A program made the position numbers and the translations under genes. The notes beneath the pieces are model-generated. The model searched no databases and was not told the DNA's origin. It saw nothing but the letters and a program-made list of their open reading frames with translations. From Coptis chinensis (taxonomy: Eukaryota; Streptophyta; Magnoliopsida; Ranunculales; Ranunculaceae): DNA of 64,000 nt. This document shows, piece after piece, positions 25,493 to 38,120 of this stretch. Positions within the stretch are counted from its first letter, which is position 1. Each line of letters opens with the position of its first letter. The stretch covers positions 100,181,001 to 100,245,000 of the forward strand of contig CM027379.1 in assembly GCA_015680905.1 (NCBI GenBank), read 5' to 3'.

Positions 25493-27039
25493 TACTTACG
25501 ACTACATATAAAAGTGTACATGCCATGCGAATCTAAGGGAATTATTGGATTAATTTATTTGTAGTGATTAGATCAGAAAGAATTACATATGATTGGTACA
25601 GGTACTACGGAGTACGGTGTTAGGTAGTTGGAAATATCATGTCATGAAAATGGAAGGGGGTTAGGGTGATATAACAATTTTCCCTTGACAATATGGTTTA
25701 GTCCATGACCATTGAGGTCCAATCACTCCTACACTGATAAACTTGTATAATCAACTAAGGATAAGGAAGAGATAAAATCAGACAAAGACAATTGTATCTT
25801 TTATTTCTAGTCATTGACTAACATAAATGACTACTTCACCTTTAGTTGTCCTAACCAAAATCCTTGAGATGCCTTGGAGTTTACTTGTGGATCAGTTTCC
25901 AAAGAAGATTTAAAAGTTCAATCTTCATGTATTCATTCATTTTAGCAATGGTAATCTCTTCATGGTAGAGTATATACAAAGGCATATATATAGAGATAAA
26001 CACTAAGAGACCACTTACATTGGATTTGAGCATATAGAAGCCATTTTATGTTGGTCAAAATGATCTGGACCGTCCTTTGTTATAATTTTGTTTTGTAGCA
26101 CTCAAAAAATTCTCCTTTAGTTTAAGCTGGGCAGAATCAGGAAGTATAACAGGTCTAAATGATAAAGAGCGTTTGCAGATTGGCATAAACAGCATGCACG
26201 AAACATTTGGATGCACCTATAAAAAACAAATTAAAGAAACTTATACATCTTTCTTCGACTATCATTGCTCTAAAGTTGGTATGCAAACTGTTGTTGTTCT
26301 AAGTTTCTACAACACTATCACCAAGATGCACTGTAGGAGGCCGACCTTGTTTATTTCATGGGGTAAACTTTCAAACCAAAGACTTGCTCCAAAAAAAAAG
26401 ACCCAACCCTAAAGGTTCCTAAGCTACTAATTCTTATAAGAGCATTTGTCAAACCATTTAATAACCAATCACGCTCATAACGCAAAATATGTAATCCTAA
26501 AAGTTTGAACACAACTTTGATTTCTCAAACAATCAGGATGATTCTTATCAGAACAATGAACATATTTATCCAATAAAATCAAATGCAAAAGAAAAAGAAA
26601 ATAAAAAGTTGGTTGCCAGGGAACACTGTAATTATTTATTGGCTTAATTTCTTTAACAGAGATCCCTCGGAGGAGAAAACTTTAACAACAATGCAATCAA
26701 ATGCAAACACCAATGGGAACACTAACCTAATTTCTAGTGAATCATCAATAGAACAATATAGGAAAGTTGAAGTTAAATACCAACTTTTTTTTTTGGTCAA
26801 GAGGGAAACACTAACCTGCAAAACAAATTAAATGGGTAAGTGAAAGCAACATGTTATTGATGCGTATTATGAAGAAAAATCAAACAAAAATATACAAAAC
26901 ATAATTAAATTAGGGGGGGGGGAATCAATCTCGAGAGAGATGAATAGTGTTTATGAAAGAGTGTGTTGAGGTTTTGGGGTTTTCTTAGTTTTAATTTCAA
27001 GGAAATATTTTAATTTCGTAAGACTGTTTTAGCAGTTTT
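25493..27039. other. No gene recognised
   Basis: AT-rich interval with a G9 run near 26912-26921. Open frames at 26173-26831 lack recognisable domains. Confidence 0.45.
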
Positions 27040-27095
27040 TTCCTCGTGATTTTTCGTAATTAGTCTGGACACGTGGACACTCTAGAAACGCTTCC
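27040..27095. mobile_element. Mutator-like terminal repeat, solitary copy
   Basis: CGTAATTAGTCTGGACACGT, then GGACACTCTAG, resembles the outer end of the Pack-MULE terminal repeat at 38325-38352 (ACGTGGACACTCTCAC) and the copy at 34775-34795. It has the same orientation as those right ends. No partner left end was found for it. Confidence 0.35.
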
Positions 27096-27774
27096 TCAAT
27101 TGAGGAGGGGAGAGCTATAACATAATTGAAACAAAAGGTATCCACCAATTACCAAAAACTACGGTGACTAAAGTCGAACCCCATCAATTAAAATCCAAAG
27201 TGAATTAGACATCAGTTAAGAAATTAGCCATAAAGTAAAGTAGTAGTATGTAAATATGCACCCAATGTAGTTACTAAATACCGTCATTCACATAACCTAC
27301 TTCAGTTCATTAAACAAGGTGCAGGGGAGATAGAACACTTGCATAAACTTTAGAATATGAACAACTAGCAGAGACCTTAAGTTGTGTGAATCAAGGCCCA
27401 AAATATCGATATCGATCAATATATCGGTGTACCCAAAAACCGATATATATCGGATATATCAGATATATCCATTTTTTTCGTGACCAGCCAAAACTATCTA
27501 AAATATCGGAAATATTGAAAATATCCGATATATCGGAAATATCGGAGGAAATAATAACAACATTTATTTATCAAGAAAACCATAAAAAAATATTGACAAA
27601 TAATTAACCACAATGTCATAATCTAATGTACTCAAAGTCTCAAATTACAAAATAAGATAAATAAGTTACATCAAGTCATCAATACATAAACGAGGGACGT
27701 GGCTGGTCAACTTCCATACCCGATTCTTGAATCCTAACTGCTTCACAATACCCTACCCAAGTGTATATACAGAG

Positions 27775-30700
27775 TTATACCCAATCGGCCGAAAATTGTC
27801 GAACATGCCACTCATATTTTTGTGTTGGAAATTCTAACATGATTCCAATTCGAGGAGTGTTGGTATAACTATACATTGGGCGCAATGCAATAAATCTAGG
27901 TATAGTTCCAACAGGTTCATAACTTGGATAGAGTTCTCCATATGTTGGTTCAGGTTGTGGTGCGCCATAAGGTTGTTGATCAGCCCCCATCCAATATCCA
28001 TATGAAGAACCATATGACGCACTACTTGCGGTACGACCGATTATGCCACTAGAATAATCGTTATCTCTTGATTGGTTGTATCCCCAGCCACTACCATATA
28101 CACTCTCATTGTCATGGTCATGTGTCCCTGAACTCATACTCATTGCTTCAAAATTAGAAGAAACTGAATCAATATCAACATCATTTCGTATAATGTGTCC
28201 TCGTTGTCTTCTTTGACCAACACTTCCACGCCCTGGCTCATACATTCTTTGGGAATTGTCATTAAGAACTCCTCTACGACTATTGTTTTAAGGTGCAACC
28301 TCATATACTTGTGGGTCCAATGGAGTTTCCTCATCAGTTGAGTCATGCAATTGAACGTTAAAATTACCTCCACCACCACCACCACCATTGTTGTCACCAT
28401 CACCACCACCACTATCATCATCATCAAGATCGGGTTTCTTACGTCTCGTCATCACTAGAGATGCTCTCGGATAAATTATCTTGTGTTTGGAGAGGTGTGT
28501 CAAATTCGGGGCCCAAACCCCGAAACTAGGCACGCAGCAATCATCTTCTTCTTATTACTCATCGACCATATCTTCAACATCCGGGTCGCCTACCCGATTC
28601 GTGATCCAACACAGCGCTAAAAGATTTTTATCAATAACCCAAATACCAATAGATCAACTTGTTCACTATCCATAAATACTTGGGTGAGGTCAATAATTTG
28701 ATCATTATCGTATTTTTTGACGCGTCTTTGCTTCAAACGCAAGTTGTAGTGGACCTTCACCAACATCATCAATTTTGGCGCGCCAATATGGTTCCTAAGT
28801 TTCGTGTGAATTAGGCCGAATGTGCTCCAATTGCGCTCACACCCAGATGATGAAGCTGTTTGAGAAAGGATTTTAATCGCCAACTCTTTTACCTCTTTTG
28901 TATCACCACCATACAACTCCCACCATTCAGCTGCATTATTTAAACAAAAATAACACATATTAATTATCTATAGACAATGCATTTGAGTGATTGAGATTTG
29001 AGAGTATGAAAAAGTTAGTTCATTTACCAAGGTGTGAAATTGCTATTCCAGCCTGCGCTGCAGGTGTACCAAATTCCCCAAGATGATCCCGAAACGACAT
29101 CATCTAATAGACCAAAGTGTTAGTGACCCAACATAAATGTAAAATTCAAATTCTAACTTGAGAACATCAATATTCTTATTTTTACCTGATGCAATGCTTT
29201 TTCTTGTTTGCTACCATCACTAAATAACACTTTTGCTACTTTTATAACTGCTTTTTTGTGGGGATCGGAGAATCCGAGCTTCAATGTGTATTGGTACTCT
29301 GGGTTCAGATACATTGCTAGTAGAAATAAACATAACTTTTAGGAATATTTGAAATAGAAATAATTTAATTAACTCAAACTAAATCAAGTAAACTCACCAA
29401 ATTGTGTAGTAGCGCATGCGATGAATTGTTTTGTCCATCTTTTGTCGATAATATCAAGGACCCAACCACATCCAGGGATTTTAGAGATCTTCTCCCTCGT
29501 TATTTCAAAGGCTTGCTGTACATATGACATTGTTGGCTTCTTGTCACCATCCAACAACCTTTAGGCATATGTACAAAGGTTCAAGAATTTGTACAATATA
29601 GTTAACATCATTCCAGAAATGCTCTTGAGCGACTTGCTCCACAACCATCATACCCTCTATAGACTTAGCCGATGGGGTGTCGAGATATCTTTGATCCACG
29701 AACATCTGCCTAAGCGATATCTTTTTCTGCTGGAGACTTTTGAGAGACAAGTAGTTTGTGGCGAATCTAGTTTCTGCAGATCTAACTATTTCGCCACCAC
29801 ATGTCTCCCTCATTAATGCTAAGACCACGGATGCATTGTAAATGAACTTTGTAATTGAATGAGCTTTGTCGATACACCCCGCCACCAGATGATACTTGGC
29901 AATATCTTTTAACATCAAGTCTATGCAATGACAAGCACCACGGTGTCCAAAATAAATTATATCCCGGTGTCTTCATCGACAATTTTCCAAATTTTGTGTA
30001 GCGGAACCTTGATCAGTTACTATCTGTACCTATCTCATCAACAACTTCTTTAATTAACTTAAATATGGTTTTGTGATTTTTCGGCTCAATGCTGATATCG
30101 AAAGACTTCTTGAAAATTGTTTCCCGTCCAATGATAGACCCATAAAGTTAACGAAGGATATCTTTATTGTCCCAGACCAACCATCACACATGATGGTGCA
30201 TCTATAAGTTGGATACTTCTCTACCACTTCCATTTCGAATTTGTCGATATCATTATTTTCCATCTTTAAATATTTTCCCAGTACCTCTTCAGCAGTTGGT
30301 CCTTTCACTCCAGTAGGACATTTCGTGATGAAATCAATAGTTGGTTGGTAGTATGGATTGTTTGTTGTTAATGCATGTGGAGGTACTCGGCAAAAAATTG
30401 AACCATGAATTGATCCGCCTACCCAACTTCTGCCTCCATGTCTTCATTTTACCCATATCTTTGACACTTAGGTTGGTCGTGTCCCCCTGCCTAATAGTGT
30501 ATGGATCAATTGTTTCTTGTCTCATGGTTTTGGACTTCCGCAAAACCCATGAATCCCTTCCCTTTGTTACTTGATCCAGCCACTTCGACACAAAAAAGTA
30601 GTGATGCGAAAATTTCTTGCATGTTCTCCTTCCCTTTCTAGTGTCTTTCTTCCTATCGGGTCATTCTGAGTTTCTTCGTGCATGTTGCATACCCTGAAAC

Positions 30701-31092
30701 TCCTCACCCCTCCCTTCGTATGCTCTTGCTTCTTCTTCTACATCAGAATCACTGGAATCATCGTCCAAATGAGCGCACATTGTCTCCTCGACTCGAGTTT
30801 CACGCTGCCTTTTTTTAAGTGTTTTATTTGTGTCATCCTGTAGTAGGTCTCGCATTGCAATTCTTACTTGTCCGGGGACTTGCGTACACCTTGCCACTTG
30901 GTTACCAACCCCAGATAAGTGCTGTTTTAGGCGACTGACCCCACCACTATGAAATTCTAGTTGGCAGTAATTGCATTTAAACTTCCCCTTGTTGTTATCC
31001 AACGGTACGCTATGAGACCAACCAATATCTGGTTTCCTAACCATTTTCTCTTTAGACAAATATGTAACTTCTGAAACAATTTTTCGAAACAC
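27775..31092 (-). pseudogene. hAT transposase (BED finger, DUF659, hAT dimerisation domain), broken
   Basis: Reading down the minus strand: a BED zinc finger at 31092-30661 (FKCNYCQLEFHSGGVSRLKQ, HL... type) is followed by an acidic Ser-rich linker. A DUF659 block at about 30450-30054 includes GPTAEEVLGKYLK and CTIMCDGWSGT. The central catalytic region follows at 29918-29544 (LMLKDIAKYHLVAGCIDKAH, RSAETRFATNY), then the MYLNPEYQYTLKLGFSDPHK segment near 29310, then the hAT C-terminal dimerisation domain at 28934-28620 (EWWELYGGDTKEV, SSSGCERNWSTF, IHTKLRN). The low-complexity Gly/Tyr/Ser C-terminus ends near 27775. Introns with GT-AG borders are visible, for example between about 29030 and 28935. 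Frame breaks occur near 30350, near 29950 and at about 29562 (one extra A). The family is clear; the present copy is unlikely to make a full transposase. Confidence 0.88.
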
Positions 31093-31923
31093 GTTGAAAT
31101 GTCAGACGTGACAAATATAACTAATTAATCAAAATGATCGAGCTATGCATATAACAACATAAAAGTCCAACATTCTCAATTTATCATTCATTTTTCTCAA
31201 CGTAGGTTTATTCATTTTCTCAATGTAGATCAATTTAGTTCTTATGAATTTATGAGATTTCTTTTATTTTAACATAATAGCTACCTTCATTTATAGATAA
31301 CATAATAGCTACATTAATTTTTGTAGAAACTAATTAAATTTTCTTTGTGATCCTATCATATGCCCCCATCAAAATGATCCCTTATGAGGCCTAGTAGACT
31401 AGTACTACCTTAACTGTTGAGTCAATACCCATACCACGACAGTTTATTGCCAGCAACATTGGAATATAGACTCCTCAACTATGCACAGAATACCAATACC
31501 AACAATCGATGAAAGAAATTGTTTTGATCTGCCGTAACTTTGGACATATACTACCACCTTAGGTAGGCACCGCCATCAAACTGATAACAAAAAGGATTGG
31601 AAATAGAAAAGGTAGAGAAAGATTCAATATTTATCACTACTTAACCCAACCCGCCCTCAGTCGGCATATATTTATCTAACCAATCGCCTAGACCTCTTCA
31701 CTGTTTCACCGCCGATGTCATCTTTACTGCCAGATTAACCCTTGTAACCTCAATCGAATCTCAATCAAAACCACTACAAAACACTTGTCCAAAAGGTAGA
31801 AAGATAACCAAGACGAACAATACCCATAAAAAACACTGATCAAATCTATTCCGATAAAAGCAATCAACACTAATCACTAGGTAGCTAGCTAAGCACAACA
31901 AAAGGAAAGAAGAAGCTTTAATT

Positions 31924-32246
31924 CAAGGCCGAAAATTTCGGACGACAAATTGATGTCGCTGAAATATTTCGTTTTTTAAGCAATCCAAAATCGAAAGATT
32001 CAATATTTCGCAGCCGAATATTTAAGCCTTTTTAGCCTGATATATATCGGTAAAACCGAAATATATCATTATTTCGACGATATAATCGATATTTTCGACT
32101 TATTCGACATATATCTTTTAACTTTGTTGACTTTGACCGATGTTTGACTGATTTTTTATTATTTTTTCTGATATATTGATATTTCTGATATATTTTGTTT
32201 TTTGAAGTGTCTGAAATATCGTCCGATTTCTAAATATTAGGCCTTG
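31924..32246. mobile_element. Short hAT-type element nested in the large hAT
   Basis: This 323-bp segment has the same terminal style as its host element: the left end CAAGGCCGAAAATTTCGGAC, and the complement of the right end CAAGGCCTAATATTTAGAAA followed by TCGGACGA. Its interior is full of ATATATCGG and TTTCGG motifs. The flanking 8-mers (CTTTAATT and GAATCATG) do not match, so it either lost its duplication or arose by internal rearrangement of the host ends. Confidence 0.6.
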
Positions 32247-33800
32247 GAATCATGGTAATTTACATTTTTAGTTGTAAGGTGCATTTTGGTCACACATGTC
32301 CTACCATTTGGAAAAGCAATTTGGCCCATCCGCCCATGCCAATAGTGAGACCCTATGACCTTATCTTATGTCCAATCCGTTCTTTTCTCTTATGTCCCAT
32401 ATCAAGTCCACTTTTTGTTCTTTTAGTTTTTTTTTTGTCAGAATTATAAAGTCATGGAAATTCACGAAAGGTTTTTCATCCCTCTACATAAGTAATTAAG
32501 TACATAGTATTATCCAAATGTAGGAAACGGTTTGGACTTGAGGGCCTGCTTTGGGCGGTGCTTTGAAGTTTGAAAGGTGTTGGTGCTAACTTTTCATAGA
32601 ACAATATTTTATTTTTAGGTACAAGCCTACGGGATGCTAATAGTCTAATACAATAAAACGTTGATGACGACAGTGTTTTTAAGTATAAACTAAATGAGTG
32701 TATAAACTAAATCAGTGTTTCTTCATCAGTTCATCCTCAAAATTCAACCGACATCTCTCATCAAATAACACACTGATCATGAAGAACACGTTAGTACTAT
32801 TATTCCAACACATTTTCTGTTTCGTTTACTCACTTCATCATGGGCTCCTTTTATTTATTTGTTAACGAATTATAATGTGGTAGGTCTAATGTCTAGAAGA
32901 AAGAAAATAATCTTACTTAAATCAAGCATGAATAATGAAATTTGTAGATATATCATATTAAAGTTATAAACAACTCACCCAGCACTCTCAAGTTCATATT
33001 GAGTACCATTAACAACAGTACCAACATTAACAATTTGTACATCACCATATAAATTATAAAGTAATCTCATGATCAAAGTTATTGAAAGCTCATTTGAGTA
33101 CAGAAAATGAAAATGAGTACCTGGATACAGAAAATGCTGCTATATTTTTTCCCCGTGGGTTATTGAAACTTGAAAGCTCATTTGAGTAGTAGACTTTGGT
33201 TTATGTTGGTGATGAGTTGGTGGGAAGGTTGAAGAGTCAGGAGAGATGTTTTTTTTTGTGAAGTGTTTTTTTTGTAGATGTTTTTTTTTTTAGGAGAGTT
33301 GGTGTGAATTGTGAAGGTTAGCGTGAATCCCGTGTTTTTTTTGCTGACAAAGTGAAAATGGAATGGACTAAAAGTTTAAAAGAGATGCTAAAACAAAAAC
33401 TTTTGTTTTTCACTTTATTCCAAACTGTAACCGAGATGCTAAAGCAAAAACTTTTTTTTTTCATTTTATTCCAAACTTTGTAACCAGCGCCCACCCTTTG
33501 TTCCAAACACTCTAATCTCACTGATATATATCGGACATATCATATATTTCGCCGATATATATCGGATATATCGAAATTTTCATATTAAAAAATGGTCAAA
33601 AAGACAAACGATATATATCATAAATATCAAATATATCGATTATATTGGCGATATAAACTTTTATATCGGAAATTCCGATATATATCGGAAAAAAAAAGTA
33701 CTATATTCAGTGGATATATGTCAAAAATATCGATATCGGTGTACCAAAATACCGATATATATCGGGATATATCGTCGATATTTTGGTCCATGGTGTGAAT

Positions 33801-34744
33801 AACATATCACAGAAAAGTGTTAGACTTAGCAAGAAAGAATTCCAAGAGACCATCTTTCAAGGTACATAAATTACCTGGAAGTTAATGAATCAATTGGATC
33901 CCAAACATCCCGATCCTCGTCCCTCAAACAGTTAGAAGCAATAGATGAATGTCTATAGAATTTTGCATATTATCCGTCAAACAAAATAATATATTATATA
34001 AAAATCAGCGGGAAAAGTTGAATGATGGGAACATACAAATATAATCTAATTTGTACATAGATTTTAGCGAATCCAATCAACACCATTCTAATCACATAAA
34101 TCTAATGAAAAAAAATGAAGATTAGATAGATAAATTGCTTTGAAGAGAAAATGAAAAGTACAAACACCATACCTGATTGAGAAGTATTAAAGGTTCATAA
34201 AGCAGGGTGTTGAAGTCTCGAAGGGATTGTCGATGGACTGCCAAGGTAAATAGTGACTTTTGTAGATAGAGAATCCATTTAGATGGACCTTTCCATTTTT
34301 CTCTCCTATGATAGGCAAAGGAAACTTTAATCAGCAAGTAGAAGTTAATACCTTCTGCACATTAGCAGATTCCAATAACGTGTACTCCATACAACGCCAA
34401 ATTGCAAACTTTGATTTAAACAAAAAATCAATGAATGAACAGTTAGTGAGTGTATATACCTTTTATTTTTAACTATGGAATATAAGCATATCAAGAAATA
34501 AAATATGTTTACCTTTGAAGAAAGCGTGAAGAAGATGCAAGATGAGGTTCGATTTTCTCATTGGCTCCACCACAGAGTAGTTTGACTTTGCTGAAAGAAA
34601 CCCGAATCTGAGAAGCGAGTTAAAGCGAATTAAATTGATGCTTGGGGTTCGCGGAGAGAGAGAAAAGAGACGTATTTTAAACCCAAAAGATAGCTTCGGT
34701 GCGGTTTAGTGTTTTGTTCGCCCCGTGAAACTATGAAAGTTTTA
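33801..34744 (-). other. Exon-like minus-strand fragments, unassigned
   Basis: Three segments have plausible splice borders: about 34562-34515 (MRKSNLILHLLHAFFK, then GTAAAC), about 34410-34350 (FAIWRCMEYTLLESANVQK, then GTATTA), and 34318-34172 (after CATAG, ending AATCAG then GTATGG). They lie between Mutator-like terminal sequences and may be captured exons, but I cannot identify the parent gene. Confidence 0.35.
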
Positions 34745-34830
34745 TTTCCACTTTATCTCCTGATTTCTCGTAATCCCCCTATAACGTGGACACCCTCATA
34801 TCTCTCCAAAAGGACCGCTTTATTTCTCAA
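34745..34830. mobile_element. Mutator-like terminal repeat, solitary copy
   Basis: TCGTAATCCCCCTATAACGT, then GGACACCCTCA and AAAAGGACCGCT, parallels the right end of the Pack-MULE (GTAATCCCCTGTCGACGTGG, ACACTCTCAC, AAAAGGGACTGCT at 38331-38370). It is therefore probably the right end of a related element whose left end was not identified. Confidence 0.5.
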
Positions 34831-35510
34831 TTGATTTTCTTAGGTTCTTAAGGCAAAGGCTTAAGTCTGTAATATTTGACCGAATTCAAAATATATGCTA
34901 TAGAACACAAAAAGTTTCTCAAAGAAAGTTGCAATTGATTTGAACTTGACTACATTTCAACAAATAACTAGTATTAACACACTTCAATAGAGAATGAGAA
35001 TGAAAAATGTTCAACAGAGAAGGAGAATCTAAAGAATTGTTTCACCAAGTACGACGGGCCTTATCCAAGGGATTAGTTTTGTAGTGACACTCGAGTCCGC
35101 AAAATCGGGATTGTTGGAGTCCCAAATGTCCACATTTAGCTACAAAGTTCAAAATGGAAATCTGGTTCACTAACTAACCATAAAAATAGGAAGAACCAAA
35201 GATTGAGTTATTGTAGCTTGAACCAAAGATTGAGTTATATATTGTTCCCCAACATGGAACTTGAATCAGACTACTTCTAGGCACAACATGACGCATTTGA
35301 ATTGGAAAGCAACACTGAAAGGATTAAGATGACTTATGAGCACTTGATAAGCATGCTAATGTGCCCATGGTGCAATAATCGACTTTCAAAAAGACTTGGT
35401 GAAGTGTGTTGCTCAGATGTCATATTGTGAGATTAACAAATAAATTTCATACTTTTGATCGAAGCCCAAAAGTTAAATTCCAAATGAATAGCTAAAGAAA
35501 GACAATATTC
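34831..35510. other. Spacer, nothing recognised
   Basis: No supported gene or repeat between the solitary Mutator-like end and the direct-repeat cluster. Confidence 0.4.
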
Positions 35511-36148
35511 CCCTGAATTTGAGAACACTAATAGATGGATATGCACCACGGTATCTTCTCCCACAAAACCTGTTTCCATGTATCGTATTCCTATCTAATC
35601 TATCAATTATCATTATTTGTAGAAGAGGTATCATTTATCAAAGAGTCTAAGACAACAAATGATATACTAACATGTGTGAGTGATAATTGCCCTATTACAT
35701 AGATATGCACCACACAATATTCCCCTGAATTTGAGAACACTAATAGATGGATATGCACCACGGTATCTTCTCCCACAAAACATAATGCCTAGAATATAAT
35801 AGATGGATTGCATGTCTAGAATTTTCATGCCGTGGGTGTTCAACTTATTTGTTTCTGAATCTAAGATTGAACCCATTGAAAATAGCAGTCCCTTTTCCTG
35901 CTCTCTGAGAGTGTCCACGTCACCAAAAGGATTATGAAAAAAGTGGAGAGAAAAATGGGATTTTACGTAGACCATTTTCATTTTTTTTTTCCCTATCTTA
36001 TAACACTAATAGATGGATATGCACCACGATATCTTCTCCCACAAAACATAATGCCGAGAATATAATAGATGGATTGCATGTCTAGAATTCTCATGTCATG
36101 GGTGTTCAGCTTATTTGTTTTTGAATCTGAGATTGAACCCATTGAAAT
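35511..36148. repeat. Direct repeats around the Pack-MULE left end
   Basis: AACACTAATAGATGGATATG plus CACCACGGTATCTTCTCCCA occurs near 35525, 35738 and 36003. The second and third copies share a longer unit of about 140 bases (to 35880 and 36148) that includes GGATTGCATGTCTAGAATT and GAACCCATTGAAA. The left Pack-MULE terminal repeat (35884 onward) lies exactly between the second and third copies. Confidence 0.88.
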
Positions 36149-36341
36149 TATTATTACCCCTATTTAAATAAATATAATTCTACCACAAACTTAATAATTC
36201 CTCCAACATAGTGAAAAAGATAAACACAATTCAATGTTTTGTAAAGAAATTTTTCATACCTGAACCCTAAATCCAAGATGCACCAGCACAACAATAAGAG
36301 TGGTAGAGCAACGAAGAACATGAATATCCATTCATAAATAC

Positions 36342-36623
36342 CTTGTGAAATTCTAGGGTGTCTCCCTGGGATTTCCAAAGCTCAACCATAAACAACGACG
36401 GAGCAACCTCAAAAATCTGGGCAAACAAATAATTTTCAAGAAGTATTAGTATATGTAAATGGAATACAACAATGAGACTTCTAGATGCACAATTTCTCTA
36501 ACTAAGTAGTACATTGACTCAATCAAAGCCGAATCCACCAAGGACTTATGATTTGAAGAGATATACCTCTGTTGCAATAGATAAATGGTCTTTCCGTCCA
36601 GTTTTCTCCACTTGCAGTTTCAT
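36342..36623 (-). pseudogene. CIPK (SnRK3) C-terminal exon pair, captured fragment
   Basis: Two consecutive exons with exact splice borders. The first is 36623-36567 (MKLQVEKTGRKDHLSIATE, 19 residues, after CTTCAG and before GTATAT). The second is 36416-36342 (25 residues, IFEVAPSLFMVELWKSQGDT then LEFHK, after CCCAG and before GTATTT). Intron phases are zero, and both sequences match the C-terminal regulatory region of CBL-interacting protein kinases of the CIPK3/9/23/26 type (TGRKGxLxVATExFEVAPSL, GDTLEFHKFY). The kinase domain, NAF motif and last exon are absent. A 27-codon exon-like frame at 37316-37236 (starting MTEHQTLRTTRKVTPLPLKA) lies upstream and is not CIPK-like. The fragment cannot make a kinase but could be spliced into a chimeric transcript. 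Confidence 0.75.
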
Positions 36624-37488
36624 CTGAAGGTAACAAACAAAACTGCTTTTAACAGAAATAGAAGAGGAACACCCTATAGATAATAATCATCAATACAACT
36701 GAGCCCACCATACATGAAAACACAGTTCTGTGGCGGAATACATGCAACTGAAGGTAAAAGAAAGAAACAACTACACTAATCTCATCTTGTCTCCTTACCT
36801 CAACAACATTGGATGCCAAAATGATTCAATAACAGTGTGCATTAATTTTTATAATACTTTTATGCAAATCATTGGGCTTTCATCTTCTTGCTCTTTAAAC
36901 GATCCGAAACTTACGTCTTGTGTTGATCAACAATGAATAGAGTTTTGATTGAGGTGGGAAATCAATTAGCGCATAGTTTGGATTTGAGATAAACGAAAAT
37001 CATACTTCAGCAACAATGACAAAGCTTGCTTAAGCTAAGGCCAAATTCAAACCTACTGGGTGGAGCGGAAAAAAAAACTTCAAAATAAATACAAACTTTG
37101 AAGTACATTAATTAAAGTACAGTAGAGTTGAAACGGTGACACCAAATTACTTTTAGCTTATTTTAATGCTAAAAATTGAGAAAACTGCACTGATATAATT
37201 GAGAGAGAGAGAGGGATTTAAGGTTTGAAGCACACCTTTTGACATAATCCTTTAGTAGCTTTGAGAGGAAGTGGAGTGACTTTCCTAGTAGTTCGAAGAG
37301 TTTGGTGCTCTGTCATGGCTTCTGACTGCTGTTGATTATGATGAAGAGAAGTAACTGAACGTATTGGGTTTTGCGATTGAGAGATGAGTCTATAATCTTA
37401 CAAATTTCAGAAGAGAACGATTCTCCCAATTTCGAATGGTCGTTACTAAATCATGTAAGATTACAGTTACAACTTTATTTCGCCATAC

Positions 37489-38120
37489 CTCTTTTTGTCT
37501 CGATCATCTCTTCGTATCTCTACGTCATCTGGAAAATCCTCAACTTCCCTTAATTGTTGACAGTGTGAATGCCCTGGCGAATACTCTTCCATATGGGATT
37601 TCTCCTTAGGAATGTTTCGACCACCCGCTATTGGTGAATGCATGATTCTCTTATGAGGAGATTCAGCTCCTCTGTCTCGCATTAGCCCTAAAACATTTGA
37701 TAATATGCAGAAGTTTCAAAGTTTCAAATGATGATCAAAGTTCGAAGCAATAAAGGAAGGACAGAAGCACCAAAGTATCTAACCTGGAGTAGCGAGTTTC
37801 ATCCTGTTTAGCTACCTCAAGACCATCATTAAGCGCAACCAAGTTTCCTCTTTCCCTCACAGGACTTTCCATGTCAGCGTAAATTACCCGCTCCTTCTTA
37901 TTCCTAATAGGACCCTCGGACAAACTGAAAGTCCTTCAAAATAACAGAAATAAGCATACAACTTACAGGAAAGGACTGAAACAGTCTTATAAAAAAAAAG
38001 TATAAATGTGAAGATGCAGACCTCTTATTTTTACGGGGACTTGATCCTCCTGTGTGCAATGAAGACCCCGATTGACTTGGAGAACTTTCACGGGTGGGTG
38101 ATGAACCAGACCGTTAAGTG
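37489..38120 (-). pseudogene. SR-type (Arg/Ser-rich, possibly SRRM1/PWI-like) exon fragments
   Basis: Three minus-strand exon-like pieces. About 38120-38022 encodes SGSSPTRESSPSQSGSSLHT then GGSSPRKNKR, ending at a GT donor. 37933-37784 encodes TFSLSEGPIRNKKERVIYAD and so on to DETRYS, with AG and GT borders. About 37690-37489 encodes RDRGAESPHKRIMHSP, AGGRNIPKEKSHMEEYSPGH and IRRDDRDKKR, again at a GT donor. SP/RE-rich spacers and a RRDDRDKKR motif suggest a nuclear splicing-related protein of the SRRM1/PWI kind; this is inference from composition. The frame is inconsistent by one base between the second and third pieces, and there is no clean start, so it is a fragment. Confidence 0.5.

Larger units (their letters stand above)
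27392..33792 (-). mobile_element. Complete hAT transposon, 6401 bp
   Basis: Flanked by the perfect 8-bp duplication GTGTGAAT (27384-27391 and 33793-33800). The left end reads CAAGGCCCAAAATATCGATA and the complement of the right end reads CATGGACCAAAATATCGACG, a good imperfect terminal inverted repeat. Subterminal regions at 27392-27545 and about 33520-33790 are dense in ATATATCGG/CCGATATAT motifs, probable transposase-binding arrays. The element encodes a BED-finger hAT transposase on the minus strand, now interrupted by frameshifts. A smaller related element (31924-32246) lies in its upstream part. It inserted into DNA that previously joined 27391 to 33801, so those flanks should be read as contiguous. 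Confidence 0.93.

Noticed and set aside
28140..28533. Open frames rich in Met/Val and Gly/Asp on the minus strand
   Set aside because: They are alternative frames of a low-complexity acidic/Gly region within the hAT transposase C-terminal part, with CACCAC/ATCATC repeats; not separate genes.
27040..34830. The two solitary Mutator-like ends as one element
   Set aside because: Both are in the same orientation, so they cannot be the two inverted ends of a single MULE.
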